Made by a program: the position numbers and the translations under genes. Under the pieces are notes generated by a model. It had not been told where the DNA came from and ran no database searches. It saw only the letters and a list, made by a program, of their open reading frames with translations. From Amycolatopsis acidiphila (GTDB taxonomy: Bacteria; Actinomycetota; Actinomycetes; Mycobacteriales; Pseudonocardiaceae): a stretch of 64,000 nucleotides of DNA. The stretch covers positions 868,001-932,000 of the forward strand of contig NZ_CP090063.1 of NCBI RefSeq assembly GCF_021391495.1. Reading direction: 5' to 3'. Shown here one piece after another: positions 32,894 through 41,727 of the stretch (position 1 is its first letter; each line of letters opens with the position of its first letter).

Positions 32894-33922
32894 GTGCCGG
32901 AACTCGTGGTCATCGCCGAGCAGCTGCTCGCGCCCGTGCCGGGTGGCACCGGCCGCTACACCGCCGAGCTGCTGCGCGCGCTGGCCGCGACCGCGCCCCC
33001 GGGCTGGGAGGTCACCGGTGTCGTCGCCCGGCACGCCGAGCAGCGGCTGGACGGGGTGCGGATGCTGCCCCTGCCGCCGCGCGCGCTGATCGCGGCCTGG
33101 CAGCTGGGGCTGCCCTACTGGCCCGGTGGCGACGCCGTGCACGCGCCGACCCCGCTCGCCCCGCCGCGCGGCCCGGTCTCGGTGACCGTGCACGACACGG
33201 TGCCGTGGACCCATCCGGAGACGCTGACCCCGCGCGGGGTCTCCTGGCATCGGAAGATGATCGGCCGGGCGGCGCAGCGGGCTCGCGGGCTGGTCGTGCC
33301 GACCCGGGCCGTGGCCGACGACCTGCGCCGGCGGGTGCCGGTGCGGGTGCCCGTGCACATCGCCGGGCACGGCGTGGCGCCCGCTCTTTCGGCCGGTGCG
33401 GAGGTCGCCGACCTGCCAAAACGTTACGTACTGGCGGTCGGCACGCTCGAACCGCGCAAGGGTGTCGACGTGCTGCTGGACGCGATGACGGAGCTGGACG
33501 TGCCGCTCGTGCTGGTCGGCCAGCCCGGCTGGGGCGGTGTGGACCCGCGGCGGGACGGGGTCGACGTCCGCGTGCTGGGCAGGGTTTCGGACGGGGAGCT
33601 GGCGACCGTGTTGCGCGGGGCCGACGTGCTCGCGGCCCCGAGTCTCGCCGAGGGCTTCGGCCTGCCTGTTCTCGAGGCGATGGCATCGGGGGTGCCGGTC
33701 GTGCACTCGGACGCACCCGCGCTCGTGGAGGTCGCGGGGGGTGCCGGCGTCTGCGTCCCACGCGGGGACGCGCGGGCGCTCGCGGCGGGATTGCGGGAGG
33801 TGCTGTCCTCGCCGGAACGGGCGTCGGGGCTGGTCGCGGTGGGTAGGGCGCGGGCGGCGGAGTTCTCCTGGGAGCGTGCCGCGGAGGCCGTCTGGAGTAT
33901 TCACGAACGGTCCGGATTGTGA
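32894..33922 (+). CDS. GT4-family glycosyltransferase
   Basis: 342 aa GT-B enzyme. It has the acceptor-side start VVIAEQLLAPVPGGTGRYTAELLRAL, VTVHDTVPWTHPE, the donor domain YVLAVGTLEPRKGVDVLLDAM, and SLAEGFGLPVLEAMASGVPVVHSD (E-x7-E). Mannosyl- or rhamnosyltransferase-like, exact reaction unknown. The frame is open upstream across the divergent gene, but GTG 32894 lies 7 nt after CACAAT and starts the homology. The next glycosyltransferase begins 43 bp downstream. Confidence 0.9.
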   Translation: MPELVVIAEQLLAPVPGGTGRYTAELLRALAATAPPGWEVTGVVARHAEQRLDGVRMLPLPPRALIAAWQLGLPYWPGGDAVHAPTPLAPPRGPVSVTVHDTVPWTHPETLTPRGVSWHRKMIGRAAQRARGLVVPTRAVADDLRRRVPVRVPVHIAGHGVAPALSAGAEVADLPKRYVLAVGTLEPRKGVDVLLDAMTELDVPLVLVGQPGWGGVDPRRDGVDVRVLGRVSDGELATVLRGADVLAAPSLAEGFGLPVLEAMASGVPVVHSDAPALVEVAGGAGVCVPRGDARALAAGLREVLSSPERASGLVAVGRARAAEFSWERAAEAVWSIHERSGL

Positions 33923-33952
33923 GTTCCTGACCAAACGGACTTCGATCGGTCG

Positions 33953-33958
33953 TACTCT
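33953..33958 (+). promoter_or_regulatory. Leaderless-type -10 hexamer TACTCT
   Basis: TACTCT is 6 nt before GTG 33965, in the 42-bp gap between two glycosyltransferase genes. It suggests that the second has its own promoter. Confidence 0.4.
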
Positions 33959-33964
33959 GCACGG

Positions 33965-35113
33965 GTGGGAATAGGCGAACCGAGCGTCCTGATCGATGCC
34001 ACCGCCGTGCCCGCGGACCGCGGTGGGGTCGGTCGCTATGTCGATTCGCTCGCACAGGCGCTGGACGCCGACGGCGCGCCGGTCAGCGTGGTCTGCCAGC
34101 CGCGGGACGTGGCGTTGTACGCCCGGCTCGCGCCCCACTCGCGGATCGTGCCTGCCGGGCCGTCGACGGTCACCAGGACCGCGCGGCTGGCGTGGGAGCA
34201 GACCACGCTGCCGATGCTCGCCCGGCGGCTGAACGTGCAGGTCGTGCACTCGCCGCACTACACGATGCCGCTCGCCGGCCCGGCCGCGTCCGTGGTCACC
34301 CTGCACGACGCGACGTTCTTCACCGACGCGGTGCTGCACTCGTCGGTCAAGGCACGGTTCTTCCGCGGCTGGACGGTGACGGCGCTGCGCCGCGCGACGA
34401 TGTGCGTGGTGCCGAGCCAGGCGACGGCGAACGAGCTGACCCGCGTGACGCGGGCCCGGCCGCGGGCGCTGGAGATCATCGAGCACGGGGTGGACGTGGA
34501 GCGGTTCCACCCGCCGTCGCCCGCCGAGGTCCGGGCGGCGCGCGCGGTGATCGGTCTGGAGTCGACGCCGTACGTCGCGTTCCTGGGGGCGCTGGAGCCG
34601 CGCAAGAACGTGCCGGCCCTGATCCGGGGGTTCGCGAAGGCGGTCGAACACCGGCCGAACCCGCCGGCGCTGGTGCTCGCGGGTCAGCCGGGCTGGGACA
34701 CGCAGGTGGAGAAGGCACTGGACGCGGCGCCGCTGCGGCTGCGGGTGATCCGGGCGGGTTACCTGCCGTTCGAGACGCTGGCGGGTTTCCTGGGCGGGGC
34801 GGAGCTGGTGGCGTATCCGAGCCTGGGGGAGGGCTTCGGCCTGCCGGTGCTGGAGGCCATGGCGTGCGGCGCGTGCGTGCTGACCACGCGGCGGCTGTCC
34901 CTGCCGGAAGTCGGCGGGGACGCGGTCGCCTACTGCGGCGTCGGAGCCGGCGACGTGGCGGCGGCCCTGTCGGAGCTGCTGGACGCCCCCGCCCGCCGTG
35001 CCACGCTCGCCGAAGCGGCCCAACGGCGGGCGAAGGAGTTCTCGTGGGCCACCAGCGCCGAGCGTCATCGCGAGGCGTACGGGAAGGCATGGCTGGCCTA
35101 CCGGCGTCGGTGA
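33965..35113 (+). CDS. GT4-family glycosyltransferase
   Basis: 382 aa GT-B enzyme: LIDATAVPADRGGVGRYVDSLAQAL, VTLHDATFFTDAVLHSSVKARFFRGW, EHGVDVERFHPPS, donor domain VAFLGALEPRKNVPALIRGFAKAV, and SLGEGFGLPVLEAMACGACVLTT (E-x7-E). It resembles the two other GT4 proteins of the cluster, so the family has expanded locally. GTG 33965 follows TACTCT by 6 nt. wbbL lies about 80 bp downstream on the same strand. Confidence 0.9.
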   Translation: MGIGEPSVLIDATAVPADRGGVGRYVDSLAQALDADGAPVSVVCQPRDVALYARLAPHSRIVPAGPSTVTRTARLAWEQTTLPMLARRLNVQVVHSPHYTMPLAGPAASVVTLHDATFFTDAVLHSSVKARFFRGWTVTALRRATMCVVPSQATANELTRVTRARPRALEIIEHGVDVERFHPPSPAEVRAARAVIGLESTPYVAFLGALEPRKNVPALIRGFAKAVEHRPNPPALVLAGQPGWDTQVEKALDAAPLRLRVIRAGYLPFETLAGFLGGAELVAYPSLGEGFGLPVLEAMACGACVLTTRRLSLPEVGGDAVAYCGVGAGDVAAALSELLDAPARRATLAEAAQRRAKEFSWATSAERHREAYGKAWLAYRRR

Positions 35114-35179
35114 TCGTCGCCGCCTGCGCCGCGCCACGGGGTGACCCCACCTGCTCACCGCCACGCTGCGCGAACCCGG

Positions 35180-35185
35180 CACAAT
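35180..35185 (+). promoter_or_regulatory. Leaderless-type -10 hexamer CACAAT of wbbL
   Basis: CACAAT is exactly 7 nt before GTG 35193. This is the same hexamer and spacing as at 32881-32894, and it favours GTG 35193 over ATG 35184. Confidence 0.45.
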
Positions 35186-35192
35186 GGCCCGG

Positions 35193-36056
35193 GTGACCGA
35201 GCCGACACGTTATGGCGACGGCGTGGCCGTGGTCGTGGTGACCTACTTCCCCGGCGATGACCTGGCCCGTTTCCTCGACACGCTCGAGAAGGCGTCCACC
35301 CGCGACGTCCGCGTGGTCCTCGCCGACAACGACTCCACCGACGACGAAGCGCTCGACCGCGCCGCCGAGCGGGAGAACGTCCACCTGCTGCGCATCGGCG
35401 AGAACCTCGGCTACGGCGGCGGCGCGAACCGGGGCGTGGCGGAGCTCGACGACAGCTACGGCTGGGTCGTCGTCGCCAACCCGGACCTCGAATGGGAGCC
35501 CGGCTCCCTCGACGTGCTCCTCGACGCCGCCCGGCGCTGGCCCCGCGGCGGCGCGTTCGGCCCGCTCATCCGCGAACCCGACGGCACCGTCTACCCCTCG
35601 GCCCGCCTGCTGCCGTCACTCGGCCGCGGGATCGGGCACGCCGTGTTCGCCAAGGTCTGGCCCGCCAACCCGTGGACCCGTGCCTACCGCCAGGAACGCG
35701 CCCCCGAGGAACGCGTCTCCGGCTGGCTTTCCGGCTCCTGCCAGCTCTTCCGCCGCGAGGCGTTCGACTCCGTGCGGGGCTTCGACTCGCGGTACTTCAT
35801 GTACTTCGAGGACGTCGACCTCGGCGACCGCATCGGCCGCGCCGGCTGGCAGAACGTCTACGTGCCCTCCGCCGCGGTAACGCACATCGGCGGCAAGGCG
35901 ACTTCCCGGGCGCCGAAGAAGATGCTGGCCGCGCACCACGAAAGCGCGTACCGCTACCTCGCCGACCGCCACCGCGGGCCGGCCTGGAAGCCGGTGCTCG
36001 CGGCGATCAAGCTCGGGCTCGCCGCGCGCCTCAAGCTCGAGACGCGCGGCCGGTAG
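35193..36056 (+). CDS. wbbL: N-acetylglucosaminyl-diphospho-decaprenol L-rhamnosyltransferase
   Basis: 287 aa GT2 enzyme that adds rhamnose to decaprenyl-PP-GlcNAc, making the linker between arabinogalactan and peptidoglycan. It closely follows M. tuberculosis WbbL1: VAVVVVTYFPGDDLARFLDTL, LADNDSTDD, GENLGYGGGANRGVAEL, VVANPDLEWEPGSLDVLLDAARRWPRGGAFGPLIREPDG, ERVSGWLSGSCQLFRREAFDSV and FMYFEDVDLGDRIGRAGW. ATG 35184 is a possible start three codons earlier, but it would overlap the -10-like hexamer. dTDP-rhamnose comes from rmlB/rmlD nearby. Confidence 0.95.
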   Translation: MTEPTRYGDGVAVVVVTYFPGDDLARFLDTLEKASTRDVRVVLADNDSTDDEALDRAAERENVHLLRIGENLGYGGGANRGVAELDDSYGWVVVANPDLEWEPGSLDVLLDAARRWPRGGAFGPLIREPDGTVYPSARLLPSLGRGIGHAVFAKVWPANPWTRAYRQERAPEERVSGWLSGSCQLFRREAFDSVRGFDSRYFMYFEDVDLGDRIGRAGWQNVYVPSAAVTHIGGKATSRAPKKMLAAHHESAYRYLADRHRGPAWKPVLAAIKLGLAARLKLETRGR

Positions 36057-36061
36057 GGAAG

Positions 36062-36412
36062 TCAGAGACCTTCGAGACGGCGGGAAAGGTCGGAACGACC
36101 GGTGCTCTTCGTGGTGGTGGGGATGAGGCCGCCGACCTCTTGCTCGTCGGGTTCCGGCGCGACCGGCGCCATCCCGACGCGGGTGCCCGGCTTCGCCTCC
36201 AGGCTGCCCTGCACCGCGTCGATCACCGAGGACGGCACGACGGCCGTGGTGTCGGGATCGTCCTCGTGGTCGATCCTGTCGACCACCGACCGGGGGATCT
36301 GTTGGGTGTTCGACGCGTCCATCGGCGACTTGGCGTCTTCGGGCGTCACCACGAACGCGCCGCGCGCCCGTGCCCGGGCCAGCAATGCGTCCGCTCGCTC
36401 GCGGGGGTCCAT
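36062..36412 (-). CDS. Conserved-looking hydrophilic protein between wbbL and manC, function unknown
   Basis: 116 aa, no membrane segment and no recognisable catalytic motif. It starts MDPRERADALLARARARGAFVVTPEDAKSP and continues with an acidic, low-complexity middle and TTTKSTGRSDLSRRLEGL. ATG 36412 is preceded by GGGAGG at 8 nt, good evidence of translation. It converges on wbbL (5-bp gap) and diverges from manC. Probably a small regulatory or scaffold protein restricted to actinobacteria; I cannot assign it. Confidence 0.7.
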   Translation of the reverse strand: MDPRERADALLARARARGAFVVTPEDAKSPMDASNTQQIPRSVVDRIDHEDDPDTTAVVPSSVIDAVQGSLEAKPGTRVGMAPVAPEPDEQEVGGLIPTTTKSTGRSDLSRRLEGL

Positions 36413-36553
36413 CCCCTCGGCCTCCCGACTCGACCCGAGGCCCTCTCCGACCGGGGCCCCCCGTGTGCTGTCTAGGGTAGGCCCTCCGGGCCTTCGCCGT
36501 CAGCAAATCGCACGGCTTGTCGCCCGGCGGGTGCTCGATAACGGGAGGAAGTT

Positions 36554-37633
36554 GTGAAGCCCACGCAAGATGTCGATGCCGTGGTGCTCGTGGGTGGCAA
36601 GGGCACCCGCCTGCGGCCGCTCACGTTGTCCGCGCCCAAGCCGATGCTGCCCACCGCGGGCGTGCCGTTCCTGACACACCTGCTGTCGCGGATCCGCGCG
36701 GCGGGCATCGCGCACGTCGTGCTCGGCACCTCCTACAGGGCCGAGGTCTTCCAGGAGCACTTCGGCGACGGCGCGAAGCTCGGTCTCGAGCTGGAGTACG
36801 TCGTGGAGGACGAGCCGCTGGACACCGGTGGCGCCATCCGCAACGTCTACGACCGGCTGCGCGCCGAGCACGCCGTGATCTTCAACGGCGACATCCTCTC
36901 CGGCGCGCACCTGGGCGCGCTGGTCCAGGCGCACCGCGACGCCGCGGCCGACGTCACGCTGCACCTGCAGCGGGTCGAGGACCCGAGCCGCTTCGGCTCG
37001 GTGCCCACCGACGCCGACGGCCGGGTCACCGCCTTCCTGGAGAAGACGCCGAACCCGCCGACCGACCAGATCAACGCCGGCTGCTACGTCTTCCGCCGCT
37101 CGGTGGTCGAGTCCATTCCCGCGGGCCGGCGCGTGTCGGTCGAGCGCGAGACGTTCCCCGGCCTGCTCGCCGATGGCGCGCACGTGCACGGGTTCGTGGA
37201 CGCGTCGTACTGGCTGGACGTCGGTACGCCCGAGGCGTTCGTGCGCGGTTCGGCCGACCTCGTGCGTGGCCTGGCGCCGACCTCCGCGCTGCCGGGGCCG
37301 ACGGGCGAGTCGCTCGTGCTCGACGGCGCGAAGGTCGCCGACGGGGCGAGCGTGACCGGTGGTTCGACCATTGGCTCCGGCTCCAATGTCGCCGCCGGCG
37401 CGCAGGTCGCCGGTTCCGTGCTGTTCGACGGCGTGTCGGTGGCCGAGGACGCGATCGTCGAGGACTCGGTGCTGGGCGCCGGTGCGCGGGTGGGCAAGGG
37501 CGCGGTGCTGCGCGGCGTCGTGCTCGGCGACGGCGCGATCGTCGGTGCCGGCTGCGAGCTGCTGCACGGTGCGCGCGTCTGGCCGGACATGACACTGCCC
37601 GACGCCTCGATCCGCTTCTCCAGCGACTGCTAG
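36554..37633 (+). CDS. manC: Mannose-1-phosphate guanylyltransferase
   Basis: 359 aa nucleotidyltransferase producing GDP-mannose. N-terminal LVGGKGTRLRPLTLSAPKPMLPTAGVPFLTHLL, acceptor motifs FNGDILSG and FLEKTPNPPTDQINAGCYVF, then DVGTPEAFVRGSADLV. The C-terminal third is a left-handed beta-helix of hexapeptide repeats (VADGASVTGGSTIGSGSNVAAGAQV). GTG 36554 has GGAGGAAG just upstream. It matches Rv3264c (called manB), next to wbbL1. GDP-mannose feeds polyprenyl-phosphate-mannose, the donor for the GT87 enzymes in this window. TAGGGT at 36473-36478 is a possible -10. Confidence 0.92.
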   Translation: MKPTQDVDAVVLVGGKGTRLRPLTLSAPKPMLPTAGVPFLTHLLSRIRAAGIAHVVLGTSYRAEVFQEHFGDGAKLGLELEYVVEDEPLDTGGAIRNVYDRLRAEHAVIFNGDILSGAHLGALVQAHRDAAADVTLHLQRVEDPSRFGSVPTDADGRVTAFLEKTPNPPTDQINAGCYVFRRSVVESIPAGRRVSVERETFPGLLADGAHVHGFVDASYWLDVGTPEAFVRGSADLVRGLAPTSALPGPTGESLVLDGAKVADGASVTGGSTIGSGSNVAAGAQVAGSVLFDGVSVAEDAIVEDSVLGAGARVGKGAVLRGVVLGDGAIVGAGCELLHGARVWPDMTLPDASIRFSSDC

Positions 37634-38529
37634 TGCGCTACCGCCCACCGTTCACTGTGGACCTCGGCGCGGTGCTTTCCCCGCTGCGCCGCGGCAAGGG
37701 CGACCCGTGCTTCCGGGCGGAGGAGTCGGGGGTCAGCTGGCTGACCGGCAACACCGCGGACGGGCCGGGCACGCTGGCGTTCCGCCGGTTCGCCGACGGC
37801 GAGATCGAGGCGCAGGCCTGGGGCCCGGGAGCGGACCGGCTGCTCGACGGGGTGCCGGCGCTGCTGGGCGCGGAGGACGACGACGGCGAGTTCGTCGCGC
37901 ACCACGACCAGGTGGCCCGGGCACGGCGGCGGCTGCCCGGGCTGCGGCTCGGGTCCTCGGGACGCGTCTTCGACGTGCTGATCCCGGCGGTGCTGGAGCA
38001 GAAGGTCACCGGCTACGAGGCCAGGCGGTCGTGGCGTGAGCTGTGCCGGTGGTACGGCGAGCCCGCGCCGGGCCCGGCGCCCGCGGGCATGCGCGTGCCG
38101 CCGACACCCCGCGCCGTCATGTCCATTGTGGACTGGAAGTGGCACAGGGCGGGGGTGGACCTGTCCCGGCGGCGGGCGCTGATCTCCGCCGCGCAGGTGG
38201 CACACCGGCTGGAGCGCGCGGCGGAGCTGCGGGGCGCCGAGGGCAGGGCGCTGCTGCGGAAGGTGCCGGGGATCGGCGTGTGGACCGCGGCGGAGGTGGC
38301 GCAGCGCGCGTGGGGCGACCCGGACGCGGTCAGCTTCGGCGACTTCCACATCCCGACCGTCGTCGGCTACGCCCTGCTGGGCGAGCCGCTGGACGACGAA
38401 GGGCTGGCGGAGGTGCTGGCGCCGTACGCGCCGCAACGCCAACGGGCGGTGCGGTACCTGGAGGCGGCGGGCTTCTCGCGCCCGAGGTTCGGCCCGCGCA
38501 TGTCGGTGCGGGACTACCGGGCTATGTGA
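37633..38529 (+). CDS. AlkA-like DNA-3-methyladenine glycosylase (HhH-GPD)
   Basis: 298 aa base-excision DNA glycosylase. The helix-hairpin-helix is LLRKVPGIGVWTAAEVAQRAWG and the catalytic Asp lies in AVSFGDFHIP, as in AlkA. The N-terminal part (RYRPPFTVDLGAVLSPLRRGKGDPCFR) matches actinobacterial AlkA-like proteins, and FDVLIPAVLEQKVTGYEA precedes the HhH. No Fe-S cysteine cluster, so it is not of the Nth/MutY type. GTG 37633 overlaps the manC stop (TAGTG). The end overlaps the convergent GntR gene by 8 nt. Confidence 0.88.
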   Translation: MRYRPPFTVDLGAVLSPLRRGKGDPCFRAEESGVSWLTGNTADGPGTLAFRRFADGEIEAQAWGPGADRLLDGVPALLGAEDDDGEFVAHHDQVARARRRLPGLRLGSSGRVFDVLIPAVLEQKVTGYEARRSWRELCRWYGEPAPGPAPAGMRVPPTPRAVMSIVDWKWHRAGVDLSRRRALISAAQVAHRLERAAELRGAEGRALLRKVPGIGVWTAAEVAQRAWGDPDAVSFGDFHIPTVVGYALLGEPLDDEGLAEVLAPYAPQRQRAVRYLEAAGFSRPRFGPRMSVRDYRAM

Positions 38530-38881
38530 GCCCGAGCGCCGCCTTCGCGATGGCCAGGGCTTCTTCGGGCGGAAGCCCCAGTGCGCGGCACGTCGTGGCG
38601 TAGGTGGTGGCGGCCTGCTGCGCCAGCCGGCGGGACTCGTCCCCGGATGACGCGACGAAGCTGCCCGCGCGGCCGCGGGTCTCGATCAGGCCCGCTTCCT
38701 CCAGTTCCCGGTACGCGCGGGCGATCGTGTTCGGGGCGATGCCGACGTCCGCCGCGAGCTGGCGCACGGTCGGCAGTTTCGTCCCGACCGCGAGCCTGCC
38801 GTCGTTGATCTGTTCCGCCAGCGAGGACCGCACCTGCTCGTACGGCGGCACCGGCGAGGCCGCGTCGACGGAGATGATCAT
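38522..38881 (-). CDS. GntR-family regulator (YtrA-like, short)
   Basis: 119 aa. The winged helix covers residues 10-75 (PPYEQVRSSLAEQINDGRLAVGTKLPTVRQLAADVGIAPNTIARAYRELEEAGLIETRGRAGSFV). A short helical tail (LAQQAATTYATTCRALGLPPEEALAIAKAAL) replaces a large effector domain, typical of the YtrA subgroup. The start ATG 38881 overlaps the NUDIX stop (ATGA). Last gene of the F420 operon. Its targets are unknown and autoregulation of the operon is only a guess. Confidence 0.9.
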   Translation of the reverse strand: MIISVDAASPVPPYEQVRSSLAEQINDGRLAVGTKLPTVRQLAADVGIAPNTIARAYRELEEAGLIETRGRAGSFVASSGDESRRLAQQAATTYATTCRALGLPPEEALAIAKAALGLT

Positions 38882-39405
38882 CCCGCCGCCGCCACGAGTT
38901 CCGCCAGGTCCTCCGAACCGGCGGGCAGCCCGTCGACCGGCCACCAGCGCAGGTCGTCGGACTCGTCGCTGCGCACCGGCTTGGCGCCGCGCGGCGCCTG
39001 CACCACGAAGCGCACATCGAAATGCCGCGTCGGCACGCCCAGCGAGCAGGTGATCGGATGCACGTCCAGCTGCACCGGCTCGGGCTCGATGTGCAGCTCC
39101 GCGATCCCCGACTCCTCCCGGGCCTCCCGCAGGGCAGCGGAAACCAGCGACGTGTCCGATGGCTCGCAGTGGCCGCCGAGCTGCAGCCACCGGCCCACCC
39201 GCGGGTGCAGGGTCAGCAGCACGTGCTCACGGTCGGCGTCGAGCAGCACCGCCGACGCCGTGAGATGCCCCGCGGCACAGGAGCGCAGGCAGGCGTCCTC
39301 GCGAGCCGCCAGGAATCCCAGAAAAGCCTGGCGCAACGCCTCCTGTGCTGCCGGAGCCGGTCGCCATTTGTGCAAAGTGGACGTCGCGTCGAGATGCAGG
39401 CTCAC
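38878..39405 (-). CDS. NUDIX hydrolase
   Basis: 175 aa. Nudix box [25 protein letters not shown] (G-x5-E-x7-R-E-x2-E-E pattern with slight changes). The N-terminus is helical ([32 protein letters not shown]), and [19 protein letters not shown] follows the box. Substrate unknown; it could clean up nucleotide by-products. GTG 39405 overlaps the fbiB stop (GTGA), so it is co-translated in the F420 operon. Confidence 0.88.
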   Translation of the reverse strand: MSLHLDATSTLHKWRPAPAAQEALRQAFLGFLAAREDACLRSCAAGHLTASAVLLDADREHVLLTLHPRVGRWLQLGGHCEPSDTSLVSAALREAREESGIAELHIEPEPVQLDVHPITCSLGVPTRHFDVRFVVQAPRGAKPVRSDESDDLRWWPVDGLPAGSEDLAELVAAAG

Positions 39406-40739
39406 AGCTCCACCAATCCGTCGCCAGGCGAACCGGGTGAACGCAGCCCGGGCGCCGCGAGTGGACGACCGACCGCGACCGCGCCCAGCGGCTGCCATTG
39501 CGCGCCCAGCCCGAGCACCTCACGCACCACGTCGGCGGCGAAGATCGTCGACCCGATCCAGCACGAGCCGAGCTCCTCGGCGGCCAGCGCGACCAGCAGG
39601 CCCTGCACCGCGGCCCCGCCCGCGACCGTGAACATCGTGCGCTCACAGTCATTGCGGCGGGCGTCGGGATACGTGTGCGCGCCTTCGGCCACCAGGAACG
39701 GCAGCACGACCTCCGGCGCGTCGAACAGGATGTCCCCGCGGCCGACGCGTTTCGCGATCTGCTCGTCGGTGAACCCGTCCGCACGCAGGTCCGCGCGCCA
39801 CGACTCCCGCATCGCCTCCAGCAGCTTCGTGCGCAACCCGCGGTCGCGCAGCCAGACGAACCGCACCGGCTTCGTGTGGTGCGGCGCCGGAGCCGTCAGC
39901 GCGGCGCCGATGGAGCGCCGCATCGTCTCGGGATCCACCGGCTCGTCGGCGAACTCGCGCACCGATCGGCGCACGAGCACGGCTTCCTTGCGGCCCCGCG
40001 CGATCGCCTCGGTGACGCCGAGGGAGAACATGTCCTCCTCGACCGGTCGCACCAGCTTGCGCGCGGTCGAGCCGTCGTCCACAAGGGACAGCCCACGGAC
40101 CACGGCGACCGGGGTCGCCTTCAGCTTGCCCTTGACCAGGTCCGCCGCCGAGGCCACCTCGTCGGCGACGGCGATCTCGGTGACCTGCAGCTCGTTGCCC
40201 TGGCCGTCGACCTCGCCCTCGTAGGAGTGCAGCACCTTGAGCCCGGACGAGCCGATCGCCGCGTCCGTCTGGCCGACGCGCCACGCGCGGCCCATCGTGT
40301 CGGTGACCACCACCGCGACCTCGACGCCGAGCCGCTCCCGCAGGCCGTTGCGCAGTGCGAGCGCGGACCCGTCGGGATCCGTGGGCAGCAGGGCGATCTC
40401 ACCCTGGTCCACATTGGACGCGTCGACGCCGGACGCGGCCTGCACGATCCCGAGCCGGTTCTGCGTGATCATGGTGCGGCCGAACCGGGCGAGCACCCGG
40501 ACCGACTCCTGCTCGACCAGCTTCCGCCGCGCCTCGTCCCGCGCCTGCGGGTCCGTGGGCACCCGGATGAGCATGCCCTCGATCTTCGACACGACCTTGC
40601 TGGTCACCACGACGACGTCGCCGGAGCGCAGCCAGGGGGCCGCGCCGGCGATCGCGCCGGTCAGATCGTCGCCCGGCCGGAACTCCGGCAGGCCCTCGAC
40701 CGGCAGGATCTCCAACCGGTCGGTGGAATGCTCAGTCAA
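39402..40739 (-). CDS. fbiB: Bifunctional F420 ligase / FMN-dependent dehydro-F420-0 reductase
   Basis: 445 aa, matching the two-domain actinobacterial FbiB (448 aa in M. tuberculosis). Residues about 1-245 are the CofE gamma-glutamyl ligase ([58 protein letters not shown]). Residues about 250-445 are a nitroreductase-like FMN domain ([43 protein letters not shown]) that reduces the dehydro precursor. TTG 40739 is inferred as start: GGAG lies 6 nt before it, it overlaps the fbiA stop by 8 nt, and it gives the family length. Confidence 0.93.
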   Translation of the reverse strand: MTEHSTDRLEILPVEGLPEFRPGDDLTGAIAGAAPWLRSGDVVVVTSKVVSKIEGMLIRVPTDPQARDEARRKLVEQESVRVLARFGRTMITQNRLGIVQAASGVDASNVDQGEIALLPTDPDGSALALRNGLRERLGVEVAVVVTDTMGRAWRVGQTDAAIGSSGLKVLHSYEGEVDGQGNELQVTEIAVADEVASAADLVKGKLKATPVAVVRGLSLVDDGSTARKLVRPVEEDMFSLGVTEAIARGRKEAVLVRRSVREFADEPVDPETMRRSIGAALTAPAPHHTKPVRFVWLRDRGLRTKLLEAMRESWRADLRADGFTDEQIAKRVGRGDILFDAPEVVLPFLVAEGAHTYPDARRNDCERTMFTVAGGAAVQGLLVALAAEELGSCWIGSTIFAADVVREVLGLGAQWQPLGAVAVGRPLAAPGLRSPGSPGDGLVEL

Positions 40740-41727
40740 GGTCCACTCCGGACAGTTCCAGCGCCGCGCGGGCCATCGCCGCCGTCGCGCCGACATCGGT
40801 CATCAGCAGCGGCACGGCCCGCACCGCGACGCCGGGCACGTGCACGGTCTCGCCGGAGGCCACGAGCCACCCGTCGAGCAGGCCGTCCTCCGAGGTCTGC
40901 CGCGAGCCGTAGTGGCGGCCGACGGCCTCGGCGGAGGTCTCCACGCCGATCGCGGTCAGGCAGGCGTCGGCCATGCCGCGCACGGCCTTCCCGCCGATGA
41001 TGGGGGACACCCCGACGACCCCGGCCGCCGTCTTCCGCAGCGCCTGCCGCACACCCGGCACGGTCAGCACCGTGCCGACCGACACCACCGGGTTCGACGG
41101 CGCGAACAGCACCGCGTCGGCCTCGGCGATCGCCTCCAGCACGCCCGGCGCCGGCTTGGCCTCGTCCGCGCCGACGGGCACGATCGAGTGCGCGGGCAGC
41201 TCGGCCTTGTACCGCACCCACCACTCCTGGAAGTGCAGCGCCTTGCGGCTGCCGGGTTCCTCCGGGTCGTCGACCACGACGTGCGTCTCGACCCGGTCGT
41301 CGGTCATCGGCAGCAACCGCACGCCCGGCTGCCACCGGTCGCACAGCGCCTCGGTGACCGCGGACAGCGGGTAGCCGGCACGCAGCATCTGGCTGCGGAT
41401 CAGGTGGGTCGCCACGTCCTTGTCGCCGAGCCCGAACCAGCTCGGCTCGGCGTCGTAGGCCGCCAGCTCCTCCTTGACCACCCAGGTCTCGCCCTGGTGG
41501 CCCCAGCCTCTTTCGGTGTCGATCCCCCCGCCCAGGGTGTACATGCACGTGTCGAGGTCCGGGCAGATCCGCAGCCCGTGCATCCACACGTCGTCACCGG
41601 TGTTCACCAGCGCCGTGACCTCGTGCGGCCCGTCGCCGGGACCGATGGGGGGCAGGCCGAGTGCGGCCTTCACGCCGAGCAGGAACCGGGCGCCGCCCAC
41701 CCCGCCGACAACTACGACAACCTTCAC
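40732..41727 (-). CDS. fbiA: 2-phospho-L-lactate / phosphoenolpyruvate transferase for F420 synthesis
   Basis: 331 aa CofD family. It joins a phosphoenolpyruvyl or lactyl phosphate unit to Fo, making dehydro-F420-0. Start [23 protein letters not shown] is the CofD nucleotide-binding loop; then [56 protein letters not shown] and [23 protein letters not shown] 41727 is used because it overlaps the upstream stop (GTGA) and GAGG lies 11 nt before it; the frame opens six codons earlier. fbiA-fbiB order matches Rv3261-Rv3262. Confidence 0.94.
   Translation of the reverse strand: MKVVVVVGGVGGARFLLGVKAALGLPPIGPGDGPHEVTALVNTGDDVWMHGLRICPDLDTCMYTLGGGIDTERGWGHQGETWVVKEELAAYDAEPSWFGLGDKDVATHLIRSQMLRAGYPLSAVTEALCDRWQPGVRLLPMTDDRVETHVVVDDPEEPGSRKALHFQEWWVRYKAELPAHSIVPVGADEAKPAPGVLEAIAEADAVLFAPSNPVVSVGTVLTVPGVRQALRKTAAGVVGVSPIIGGKAVRGMADACLTAIGVETSAEAVGRHYGSRQTSEDGLLDGWLVASGETVHVPGVAVRAVPLLMTDVGATAAMARAALELSGVDLD

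Noticed and set aside
31967..35182. A 1071-codon open frame on the minus strand across three glycosyltransferases
   Set aside because: Arg/His/Pro-rich shadow of the real genes on both strands, with no start site or family match.
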